NCBI GenBank assembly: GCA_014695325.1
Contig: JACJNZ010000039.1
Location: 744,001 to 808,000 of the forward strand
DNA from: Cyanobacteria bacterium FACHB-502
GTDB taxonomy: Bacteria; Cyanobacteriota; Cyanobacteriia; Elainellales; Elainellaceae
Length of the DNA stretch: 64,000 nt
Direction: 5' to 3'
The stretch's first letter is position 1. Every line of letters begins with the position of its first letter. Made by a program: the position numbers and the translations under genes. The notes under the pieces are model-generated. The model was not told where the DNA came from. It worked only from the letters and a program-made list of their open reading frames with translations, and searched no databases. Of this stretch, positions 1 to 7,294 are shown one piece after another.

Positions 1-14
1 AAGGAAAGTGGGCT

Positions 15-464
15 ATGTATACCGTGTCCTCTCTAAAGTCCGAATTAAACGAGCGAGGCTGGCGACTCACCCCGCAGCGAGAAACAATCCTGCAAATTTT
101 TCAAAATCTCCCAAAGGGACAACATCTGAGCGCGGAGGATTTGCATAACCTACTGCTTGACGACGGTGAAGCGATTAGTCTGTCTACGATTTACCGCAAT
201 CTGAAGCTGATGTCGCGGATGGGCATTTTGCGGGAACTTGAGCTGGCAGAAGGGCACAAACACTATGAGATCAATCAGCCCTCGCCCTATCATCACCACC
301 ATCTCATCTGCGTTCGCTGCAATAAGACGATCGAATTTAAAAATGATTCGATTCTAAAAACAGGGGCAAAGACGGCTCAGAAAGAAGGCTATCACCTGCT
401 TGACTGTCAGCTTACGATTCATGCCATCTGTCCCGAATGCCAGCGATCGCTCCTGCCTGTTTGA
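15..464 (+). CDS. furA: Ferric uptake regulator FurA
   Basis: Metal-dependent repressor of the Fur family, 149 residues, expected to bind DNA with ferrous iron as co-repressor and control iron uptake and redox genes. A winged-helix domain covers residues 1-83, with the recognition helix around SLSTIYRNLK (55-64). The dimerisation and metal domain carries HHHH (93-96), C99-x-x-C102, C131 and C139-x-x-C142. The five cysteines and the sequence around them resemble Anabaena FurA closely and do not resemble the cyanobacterial Zur (FurB) or PerR (FurC) paralogues. The ATG at 15 follows an AAGGAAAG ribosome site at positions 1-8. The promoter lies outside the window. The next gene converges on it, with only 44 bp between stop codons. 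Confidence 0.95.
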   Translation: MYTVSSLKSELNERGWRLTPQRETILQIFQNLPKGQHLSAEDLHNLLLDDGEAISLSTIYRNLKLMSRMGILRELELAEGHKHYEINQPSPYHHHHLICVRCNKTIEFKNDSILKTGAKTAQKEGYHLLDCQLTIHAICPECQRSLLPV

Positions 465-468
465 TGCT

Positions 469-500
469 TGTTTAGGCAAGTTACCTGTTTAGGCAAGTTA
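469..500. repeat. 15-bp duplication between convergent genes
   Basis: The unit TGTTTAGGCAAGTTA occurs at 469-483 and again at 486-500, separated by CC. It fills most of the 44-bp gap between the furA stop and the stop of the KaiB-domain gene. No GC-rich hairpin followed by a T-run is visible here, so transcripts from either side may read through. Confidence 0.85.
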
Positions 501-508
501 GGCACAAC

Positions 509-1324
509 TTATTCTGACCAGTTTGTGACGATCAGCGTTTGCAGCAGTTTATCTGCGCTCGCCAAATCTCCCACAATCCGCCGTACTGGGCGGGGCCAGA
601 CTCTCACTAATGTCGGCGTTGCTGCAATTTGGTCTGCTTCTGCCAGTTCAGGATGACGGTGAATATCGACAATTTTGAGCGTGTACGATCGCTGAAGCAT
701 TTGGTCTAAAAGTTGATGCAGTTCCTTGAGAATGCGTTCGGTTCCCAGCGTGGCGCCTGAGACAAACAAACGAAAGACATAACCTTGAGTTGGGGCGATC
801 GGCTCAGCAGGTGACCAGGACAGGGTCGGTCCGTCAGTTTGAGGGGGCGTGAGCAGCTTGGCTTTCTCAAATCGCACCAGCAGGTCGTGATCTTCCCAAA
901 GCTGTGGAAACGGTTTGCGGTAGGTTTGCAGCACGATCGGGTCACACAGTTCTTCAGGGCAGGGGGCAGCGTCCCAAACCACATCGTTTACGCCAAACAG
1001 GGCGTTTAAGAGCGATCGATGCCGCAACACAAACGGAGACGCTTCTGCAAAGGTGCGAACGGTTTGGCTTTGAGAATCAAACCAGCGATCGATCGTGGCG
1101 GTATAGGCAGGTACGAGAAAATGAGGCGGTTCCGGTAGACCTAGCATTTCTTGCAGCACGGCACAAAGCTGCAAATGCCAGTAACTCTGCTTTTTGGTAT
1201 CAATGCAATACACCAGATCACCGCCTGGCGTAAAAAGCGCGATGCCCTTAAATAAAGCAGTTTCCAGAGAATTGGACTGGAGCGGATGAGTGCGATTTTG
1301 ATCACTCATAATGGCGAAAGCCAT
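509..1324 (-). CDS. Two-domain protein with C-terminal KaiB domain
   Basis: 271 residues. The last third (about 181-265) is a KaiB/SasA-type thioredoxin-like domain: YVFRLFVSG aligns with the first strand of KaiB. The region HPELAEADQIAATPTLV and the later RRIVGDL match the conserved KaiB segment with its cis-proline strand and IGDL end. Residues 1-170 form a separate domain I do not recognise, containing GIALFTPGGDLVYCID near the start. It is not clock KaiB itself, which is about 100 residues, nor SasA, since there is no kinase module and the KaiB domain is C-terminal. A role in KaiC or redox interaction is inference only. An alternative start is the Met at 1309; neither start has a good ribosome site. 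It converges on furA. Confidence 0.8.
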   Translation of the reverse strand: MAFAIMSDQNRTHPLQSNSLETALFKGIALFTPGGDLVYCIDTKKQSYWHLQLCAVLQEMLGLPEPPHFLVPAYTATIDRWFDSQSQTVRTFAEASPFVLRHRSLLNALFGVNDVVWDAAPCPEELCDPIVLQTYRKPFPQLWEDHDLLVRFEKAKLLTPPQTDGPTLSWSPAEPIAPTQGYVFRLFVSGATLGTERILKELHQLLDQMLQRSYTLKIVDIHRHPELAEADQIAATPTLVRVWPRPVRRIVGDLASADKLLQTLIVTNWSE

Positions 1325-2048
1325 AGAAAAACTACATTGACTTTCTCAGTGGAGACTGGAAAGCGTATATGAAGTCAACATAACAGAGGAAAGAACCTCA
1401 ATCCCAGGCTGCAACGATTTCTTTTATTAATTTAAAAAGAAATACTAATGGACTTCTGGGCGATCGTCGTCTTGAGAAGGGTTGAGCAGAGCCCAGAGGG
1501 GCAACCGCTGTCAGCATAACGAGGCAGTTCCTCATACGCCGGATATTGAATTGGCTACCCTTTCTCGATCGACAGAAAGGTGAATCTAAGCAAATAGCAA
1601 AAACCCGGTAGTTACACCGGGTCAAATCGTTCCTCACTTCCTGGGAAGGATTTATTCAAAACTTGATTAATTATTAATCAAATGATTTTTCTTTGTCTCT
1701 TCTACATTCATCTTCTTGATCAGGGCTGGTTAAACCCGGCAAATCATTTGACTCCTGCTTTTCAGTGAAAAGATCTTTTGGATTCGCCAACGATTCTGGA
1801 TTTAGATTTGGGACTAAATCTTTAGCCTTCTGTAGATTTTTTTAGCAAATCGTAACGTATCACTTGTGAGCTTTCCAGAATCAATGCGTTACGGTGATTT
1901 GTCTAATTCATCTTGAGAAGAAAACAGGTTCAAATTTTGATCCCTGAACCTCAATTAGCGCAAATTAAGAAAGACTTGTTGAGCGGTTTGCGATTTGTTT
2001 TTTAGCATAAACCGCTTGGGTAAAGAGTGCTTCATTCCCCTGGGCTAC
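1325..2048. other. Gene-free interval with structured elements
   Basis: About 720 bp without a credible gene; the only leftward ORF (1398-1637) looks random. It holds a leftward terminator-like hairpin at 1598-1622, a 10-bp inverted repeat CAAATGATTT / AAATCATTTG near 1679 and 1740, and a further dyad GCGGTTT (1983-1989) / AAACCGC (2009-2015) just downstream of the pentapeptide gene. The middle is AT-rich. These structures would fit a leftward non-coding transcript or a long 3' untranslated region of the pentapeptide gene. Confidence 0.6.
1598..1622 (-). terminator. Leftward intrinsic terminator
   Basis: Read on the minus strand, ACCCGGT (1622-1616) pairs with ACCGGGT (1609-1603) across a 6-nt loop and is followed directly by TTTTTG. 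The stem is a perfect 7 bp and GC-rich. The nearest leftward gene stop is at 2049, over 400 bp away, so it ends either a long 3' tail or an unannotated transcript. Confidence 0.7.
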
Positions 2049-2807
2049 CTAATCGGGTGAGTCTGAAATGGATTGTCTTGTTCCATCCGGTAGGATTGCG
2101 CCTGTCCAATCCACATGGGTGAGGATTGCGCCGGTTAAATCTGCTCCTTTTAGATCGGCATCGCGCAAAATTGCTCCGGTTAAATCAGCATAGCTAAGGT
2201 CGGCATAGCGCAGGCTGGCTCCACTCAAATCCGTTGCCGCAACGCTCTGCTGCGGTTCTTGCGGCATTGTGCTTTGCGCTAATCGGCTCTGGAGCTGGGC
2301 ACGGCAGAGTTTGGCGCGATCGAGGTTTGCCCCGGTCAGAATCGTCCCGCTGAGCTGGGCATAGCTTAAGTCTGCCTCGGTTAACCTTGCCTGACTGAGA
2401 TCGGTAATTTGGTCGGCAGGAGGGCGAAAATCAGCCTCAAATAAATTCGCATCCCTGAGATCTGCTGCAATCAGACTTGCTCCCCCAAAGCTGGCTTTAC
2501 ACAAAATTGCCGATCGAAGGCTTGCCCGCTCTAGCTTTGCACCGCTCAAATCTGCTTCTCGCAAAATCGCCTCATCCAGGTTTGCTTCTGTCAGAATTGT
2601 TCCCCAAAGCAGGGCTTCGCTGAGGTTTGCCCGCCGCAGACTGGCATTGTGCAGATTGGTTTTTCCTAGACGCGCTTGTCGCAAATCCGCCTCACTGAAG
2701 TCGATCTTTGCCAGGTCTAGATTCAGCAGATCTATTTCGCGCAAAGTGAATCGCCGGAAGTCCCTTGTGCCGGTGGTGTATTGCTGAAGGATAGCTTCGG
2801 GGGTCAT
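2049..2807 (-). CDS. Pentapeptide-repeat protein
   Basis: 252 residues, made almost entirely of A(D/N)LXX-type pentapeptide repeats from about residue 25 to 240 (for example ADLSGAKLERASL), the signature of a right-handed quadrilateral beta-helix. There is a short interruption around residues 168-192 with a Gln/Ser-rich loop (SRLAQSTMPQEPQQS). No signal peptide or membrane segment is visible, so it is probably cytoplasmic. Cyanobacteria have many such proteins, mostly of unknown function; a few bind gyrase or act in transport and thylakoid biogenesis. The sequence does not point to any of these. The gene stands alone, 138 bp downstream of the photoreceptor kinase on the same strand. Confidence 0.9.
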   Translation of the reverse strand: MTPEAILQQYTTGTRDFRRFTLREIDLLNLDLAKIDFSEADLRQARLGKTNLHNASLRRANLSEALLWGTILTEANLDEAILREADLSGAKLERASLRSAILCKASFGGASLIAADLRDANLFEADFRPPADQITDLSQARLTEADLSYAQLSGTILTGANLDRAKLCRAQLQSRLAQSTMPQEPQQSVAATDLSGASLRYADLSYADLTGAILRDADLKGADLTGAILTHVDWTGAILPDGTRQSISDSPD

Positions 2808-2945
2808 TCGTGGATGGGGGGCTATTGAGAGAAGGTTTGTCTTTATTAGTTTTCAGTGATTATTTTCATTGCTCAAGGGGCGAAGGGTAGATTATCGATC
2901 ACTGCGTTGTTGGGGTAGGCACTTCTGGGGAATTTAAGGGGGGAT

Positions 2946-5375
2946 TCAAGCGTTTGTTACTTGTAGATCGAGTGGGACGGTGAGCAGGAATGTGGTGTGA
3001 CGATTGCCGCTTTTGATTTGAATTGTTGCGTCTAATCGCTGCACCAGTCTTTTGACGAGTGCCAGTCCTAGCCCCACGCCGCTATATTTCCAGGGATCAT
3101 GGTTGGGGATGCGGTAGAACTTGTCAAAAATTCGCGTTTGCTCGTCGGGGGGAATTTCAACGCCTGAATTGCAGACGCTGATCTGAAGGGCCGGTCCGTC
3201 AAGCAGTTGACTCACTGAGAGGGCGATCGTCTCATGGGGGGGAGTGTATTTGCAGGCATTATCGAGCAGTTCGGTGACGATGCGTTCTAGATCAGTCAGG
3301 TCGGTTGTGAGCGGGGGCAGGCGATGCGAAGCACTTCCCTCAGGGTGGTCGGGAATGTGTAGCTCCAGGGTTTGCTGATGTCTCTGGGCACGCTCGATAA
3401 AGGGCTCAGCAACATAGCGAATCCAGCTTCCCGGATCGATCGTAGTCAGCAGCAGGGGTTCAGTATTGGCATCTAGCCGCGACAGGTCGAGCAAATCGTC
3501 AATTAGATTAATCTCTCGATGGGTTTCTTGCTTCAAGATTTCAAAATGGCGATCGATCGCTGTGCCTTCGCCCAAAAGCTGCAATTGGTGCAAATGGATT
3601 TCTAGCAGTTCGGCTGCCATTTTGATATTGGCAACAGGCGTTCGCAGCTCGTGGGAAATAGTGCTGAGAAAATCATCTTTCAGGTAGTTAAGGCGTTCTA
3701 GCTCTATCACCTGAGCTTGGGCAGCCTGGTAGAGACGGGCTTGACGAATGGCGATCGCACACTGATTAGCGACCTGCTGCACCAGTCGAATTTCCTGTTC
3801 TTCGTAAACTCCATCGCTCTCTTTGTACAGCCACAGATCTCCCAAAACGCCCTGGTCATCAATAATTGGGCAAGCCAGTACCACAAACTGATTAGCGAGT
3901 GCCCGAACCGGAGAACCTATTACATAAATGGCGTTGTGCCAGCAAAATTGGAGATATTCTCCGCGTAAAAGCGGCTGATAGTATTCTGGAAATCCTTCGA
4001 CCGACACAATTCTGCCCTGGGCGACGGGAACCGTGCCTTGAATGTATTCGTAGGCGATCGTCGAGAGCTGGTGCTGATGGCTATAGATTCCCGTATCGCA
4101 GCTTGAGATTCCCATTGCCAGGGTCAGTTCTCGTACAGCAGTCTGCAAAATTTGCGCTTCATCAAGGCTATCGCGCACTTTGTCTGTAATTCGCTTAAGC
4201 GTTGCCTCAAACTCAAATGCCTGTTGAAGCTGAGCAGTGCGCTGCTGCACCTGGAACTCCAGGGTTGTATTAAGCTGGCTAACCTGCTGATACAGCTCCG
4301 ATTGCTGAATCGCGACGGCAACCTGACACGCAAGCTGGATGAGCAAGGAAACATCCTCCTGCTGCCACTGACGCGAGGCATCACACTGGTGGGCGATTAA
4401 AAGCCCCCACAAACGGTTCTGCTGGGGAAGAAGCTGGGCATGATTTTGCAAATCAGGTTGTAGGTTATTTTGCAGAATGGGGACAACTAGATTTGCCCGG
4501 ACGTTAAGCTGAACGAGCAATTCTCGATAGCACGGGTGCAAATCTGCCCGATCAATGTCTTCAATCTGGTGAATCCGTCCTTCTAAATACGGCTCATGCC
4601 ATAAATGCTTAAAGCAGGGGTCGTAGATTTTGCGATACAGAATTGAGGAGCAGCCCGGACGCACCGACTCAACAACCACCTGCCCGTTCCAATCGGGAGC
4701 GAACTGAAAAATCACCACCCGATCGCTTTGCAAAAAGTCCCGTACCTCTTCCACTGTAGTTTCCAGGACTTTACTCAAGTCGAGCGTCTGCCGAATTCGC
4801 TGGCTGATTGTCGTTAAGAGCCGCTCTCGTTCGAGCCTCTGCTGTACCAATTTTGCCGAGGGCTGGGGCTGTAGCGGTTCGAGCTGTAATTGGGTTGCAC
4901 TGCCATAAAGCAAACCATCTTTCCCCAGCACAAACCGCCAGGAAAAACGTCGCTCGCTTCCGTCGGCATGGCGCATCCGAGTTTCAAACTGGCAGTGGGG
5001 CTGAGGCGGCAGCGAATGCAGGAGCGATCGAAACTGGGACTGAGTTGCAAAAACATCCTCAGGATGAACCAGATCGAACCAGTTCTGCTGCTTTAACCCC
5101 TGCACACTCCATCCCATTACCGCTTGCCAGTCAGGACAGAGCAGGACAATCTTGAGCAAGTCACTCTGCCGCAGACCATCAGGCAGGGCGATCGGGTGTG
5201 GGGAAGCCGTTTCTTTTGCAGAGTTATCTTTTGCGGGGTGATTGGGCTGTAAAACACACAGCAGCAAAGTACCCAGCCCGAAGAAGGACTGAAGCTGGCT
5301 CTGAGTTTTAGCAAATTGATGCAGTAAGCCTTCTAGATCAGTAAATTGTTCGATCGTCATCCAGCCCGCAGACAT
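2946..5375 (-). CDS. PAS-GAF-GAF histidine kinase with DXCF-type cyanobacteriochrome GAF
   Basis: 809-residue sensor kinase with no membrane segment. Order: PAS (about 65-165), first GAF (183-360), coiled linker, second GAF (388-550), HisKA with phospho-acceptor H575 in SHELRTP, and HATPase with N706 in LLDNACKY and the G-box GVGLGLALV (766-774). The first GAF carries both hallmarks of a DXCF cyanobacteriochrome: D252-P-C254-F255, and C282 followed by Y283 in HPCYRELL, at the bilin-anchoring position before VRANLVVPIL. Such GAFs usually bind phycocyanobilin or phycoviolobilin through two thioethers and sense blue to green light. The second GAF lacks these cysteines. A response regulator and a permease lie just upstream on the same strand, 111 bp away, suggesting one unit. 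Kinase function is clear; bilin binding is inferred from the motifs. Confidence 0.88.
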   Translation of the reverse strand: MSAGWMTIEQFTDLEGLLHQFAKTQSQLQSFFGLGTLLLCVLQPNHPAKDNSAKETASPHPIALPDGLRQSDLLKIVLLCPDWQAVMGWSVQGLKQQNWFDLVHPEDVFATQSQFRSLLHSLPPQPHCQFETRMRHADGSERRFSWRFVLGKDGLLYGSATQLQLEPLQPQPSAKLVQQRLERERLLTTISQRIRQTLDLSKVLETTVEEVRDFLQSDRVVIFQFAPDWNGQVVVESVRPGCSSILYRKIYDPCFKHLWHEPYLEGRIHQIEDIDRADLHPCYRELLVQLNVRANLVVPILQNNLQPDLQNHAQLLPQQNRLWGLLIAHQCDASRQWQQEDVSLLIQLACQVAVAIQQSELYQQVSQLNTTLEFQVQQRTAQLQQAFEFEATLKRITDKVRDSLDEAQILQTAVRELTLAMGISSCDTGIYSHQHQLSTIAYEYIQGTVPVAQGRIVSVEGFPEYYQPLLRGEYLQFCWHNAIYVIGSPVRALANQFVVLACPIIDDQGVLGDLWLYKESDGVYEEQEIRLVQQVANQCAIAIRQARLYQAAQAQVIELERLNYLKDDFLSTISHELRTPVANIKMAAELLEIHLHQLQLLGEGTAIDRHFEILKQETHREINLIDDLLDLSRLDANTEPLLLTTIDPGSWIRYVAEPFIERAQRHQQTLELHIPDHPEGSASHRLPPLTTDLTDLERIVTELLDNACKYTPPHETIALSVSQLLDGPALQISVCNSGVEIPPDEQTRIFDKFYRIPNHDPWKYSGVGLGLALVKRLVQRLDATIQIKSGNRHTTFLLTVPLDLQVTNA

Positions 5376-5486
5376 TAAGATCCCAGATTTAGCTTACTTT
5401 ACCTTAAAGGTCCTCCTTATAGCAGCAAGCCGCATAAAAGCAATCCCACTATGGATAGAGAGTAGAGAATAAACGGGAGCATGATG

Positions 5487-6128
5487 CTAGGGTTTGGGCG
5501 GCTGTAACCACTGCTGAAGTCCACTAAAGCCAATTTCTGCCAGCAGAGCCAGCAGCGCAACGGGAATGGCTCCGACCAGCAAAATTCCACTGTCGTAGAG
5601 GGAAAATCCTCGCACAATAAAGGTTCCCAGTCCGCCTGCCCCAATAAATGCCGCAAGCGTAGCACTGGCAATCACTTCAACTAGCGCAGTTTTGATTCCC
5701 GCCACAATTCCGGGCAACGCCAAGGGCACTTCAACCCGACGCAACACCTGCGAACCGCTCATGCCCATGCCTGCTGCCGCTTCCCGCACTAGAGGATCGA
5801 TCGTCCGAAACGCCACGTCTGTATTAATCAAAATGGGCGGCATTGCCAGCAGCGTCAGGGCGATCGTTGCAGAGCGAAAACTCAGCCCAAAATAGGGAAT
5901 TGCCAGAAACAGAACTGCAATGCTGGGAATCACGCGCAGGGCATTAAAACCGTTGATAAAGGCAGTGGCGGCTAAACGCGAGCGAGAACTCCACCAGCCC
6001 AGCGGCAAACCCAGCCCTAAGCCGATCGCCATCGGCACCAGCACCAGCAGCAAATGTTGCCCAAATGCCTCAACCAATTCCTGCCCGTGTTCGATCGCAT
6101 AGGCCCATGCCTGCCCTAAAACCTCCAT
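5487..6128 (-). CDS. Osmoprotectant-type ABC transporter permease
   Basis: 213 residues, a single-module membrane permease of the OpuBB/OpuCB/YehW type (glycine betaine, carnitine, choline). About five to six hydrophobic segments are visible. The EAA-like cytoplasmic loop is REAAAGMGMSGSQVLRRVEVPLAL in outline (about 134-157), followed by LPGIVAGIKTALVEVIASATLAAFIGAGGLG in outline, typical of this family. No ATPase, partner permease or binding protein is adjacent, so it is an orphan here; its partners must be elsewhere, or it serves another role. The start lies 14 bp after the response regulator stop, so the two are co-transcribed. The photoreceptor kinase follows 111 bp further on. Confidence 0.85.
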   Translation of the reverse strand: MEVLGQAWAYAIEHGQELVEAFGQHLLLVLVPMAIGLGLGLPLGWWSSRSRLAATAFINGFNALRVIPSIAVLFLAIPYFGLSFRSATIALTLLAMPPILINTDVAFRTIDPLVREAAAGMGMSGSQVLRRVEVPLALPGIVAGIKTALVEVIASATLAAFIGAGGLGTFIVRGFSLYDSGILLVGAIPVALLALLAEIGFSGLQQWLQPPKP

Positions 6129-6142
6129 GTGCCCGAATTCCG

Positions 6143-6850
6143 CTAGCTGGTTACATCTTCAAACTTGTAGCCCACACCGATTACCGTTTTCAGAAACGTG
6201 GGATTCGCCGGATCAGGCTCAATCTTCTTTCGTAAACGGGCAACGTGCGTATCCACCACGCGCTCATCGCCAAAGAAATCACTGCCCCAGAGTTTCTCAA
6301 TGAGCTGAGTTCGATTCCAAACGCGACCGGGATGGCTCATAAAGGTGGTGAGCAAGTCAAACTCCAGCGTTGTCAGGTCTAGGGTTTCGCTGCTGTGATC
6401 GTCTAGCTGACGGTGAGCCACCCGCTGATCCACATCGGCAGAAAAGTGAGGTGTTTGATAAGCGCGGGTTTGTCCACCCTGCCGCAAGGTACGCCGCAGC
6501 AGTGCTCGCACTCGTGCCACCAGTTCTCTGGGGCTAAACGGCTTGACCAGATAGTCATCTGCGCCCGTAGAGAGTCCGATGATGCGATCGATTTCTTCCC
6601 CTTTTGCCGTCAGCATCAGAATATAGGGGTCTTTGTTTCCAGGCTTCTGCCGAATGCGAGCGCAAACCTCCAGCCCATCCAACCCAGGCAGCATCAAATC
6701 CAGCACAATCAAATCAGGCTGCTGTTCCTGGAAAACCTGAAGCGCGGTCAACCCATCCCGGCAAATCCGGCAGGTAAAGCCTTCCTTTTCCAGATAGAGC
6801 TGAATCAGCTGAGCAATTTCTGCTTCATCCTCAATAATTAGGATTTCCAT
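6143..6850 (-). CDS. OmpR/PhoB-family response regulator
   Basis: 235 residues. The receiver domain covers 1-118, with acidic pocket EDE (7-9), phosphorylated D51, T81 and K103 (LVKPFSPREL). A winged-helix DNA-binding domain covers about 130-232 (LTTLEFDLL, VVDTHVARLRKKIE, VIGVGYKFE). It should act as a phosphorylation-controlled transcription factor. It is first in a leftward set with the permease (14-bp gap) and the DXCF-type kinase, its most likely partner by position. A 15-bp tandem repeat at 6902-6931, about 50 bp upstream of the ATG, could be its own binding site. Which named cyanobacterial regulator it is orthologous to cannot be told by eye. Confidence 0.92.
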   Translation of the reverse strand: MEILIIEDEAEIAQLIQLYLEKEGFTCRICRDGLTALQVFQEQQPDLIVLDLMLPGLDGLEVCARIRQKPGNKDPYILMLTAKGEEIDRIIGLSTGADDYLVKPFSPRELVARVRALLRRTLRQGGQTRAYQTPHFSADVDQRVAHRQLDDHSSETLDLTTLEFDLLTTFMSHPGRVWNRTQLIEKLWGSDFFGDERVVDTHVARLRKKIEPDPANPTFLKTVIGVGYKFEDVTS

Positions 6851-7294
6851 AGGAACCGATCGACCCCGTGTTTGAAATGGTGAATCTGATGTTTCGCGAT
6901 CGTTTTAATTAATACCGTTTTAACTAATAAGGGCAATTGAGCAGTCGCAGCAATCCGACATCGCCCCCTAAACTTCCCATCCCATAGGAACTTAGAAAAT
7001 CCCCAGAGAGCGAGGTTCCCCTTAATAAGGAAACAAACGGTTCGGGTCGCATTTAAGACTTCTCAAACAGCCTTTTAGACCTTGCCTTGCCAGAATCATT
7101 TCTATCCTAATCGCTGGCTGCATAAACAGCGACACCCCCGCTTCGGGCAAGTTCAGCTCATCATCGCTCTATCAGCTCTGGAATGTAAAACAACCTTCTC
7201 AACCATCCCTCCTCCCCCATTTCCCCGATCTCCAGCAAAACTTAGCCCCCCTATCCCCCTCATCCGCCCCTCATCCGCCCCTTTCTTTACCCCA
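6851..7294. other. Divergent intergenic region
   Basis: Separates the leftward response regulator from the rightward deacetylase. It holds the 15-bp tandem repeat at 6902-6931 and, from about 7195 to 7290, a strongly C-rich stretch of short CCCC runs directly before the deacetylase start. An ORF extending the deacetylase upstream to 7082 passes through this C-rich stretch and gives a Pro-rich, unconserved-looking leader, so I treat it as non-coding. Confidence 0.6.
6902..6931. promoter_or_regulatory. Tandem 15-bp repeat, candidate operator
   Basis: CGTTTTAATTAATAC (6902-6916) is followed immediately by CGTTTTAACTAATAA (6917-6931), two mismatches apart. OmpR-family regulators bind direct repeats, and this pair lies about 50 bp upstream of an OmpR-family gene. 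The 15-bp period is longer than the usual 10-11 bp, so the assignment is tentative. Confidence 0.4.

Noticed and set aside
1398-1637. 79-residue leftward ORF after the KaiB-domain gene
   Set aside because: Composition is random (Cys/Arg/Ser), there is no ribosome site, and it overlaps the terminator hairpin at 1598-1622.
7082-7294. Upstream extension of the deacetylase reading frame
   Set aside because: It passes through a C-rich tract giving a Pro-rich leader that does not belong to the family; the ATG at 7295 gives the normal N-terminus.
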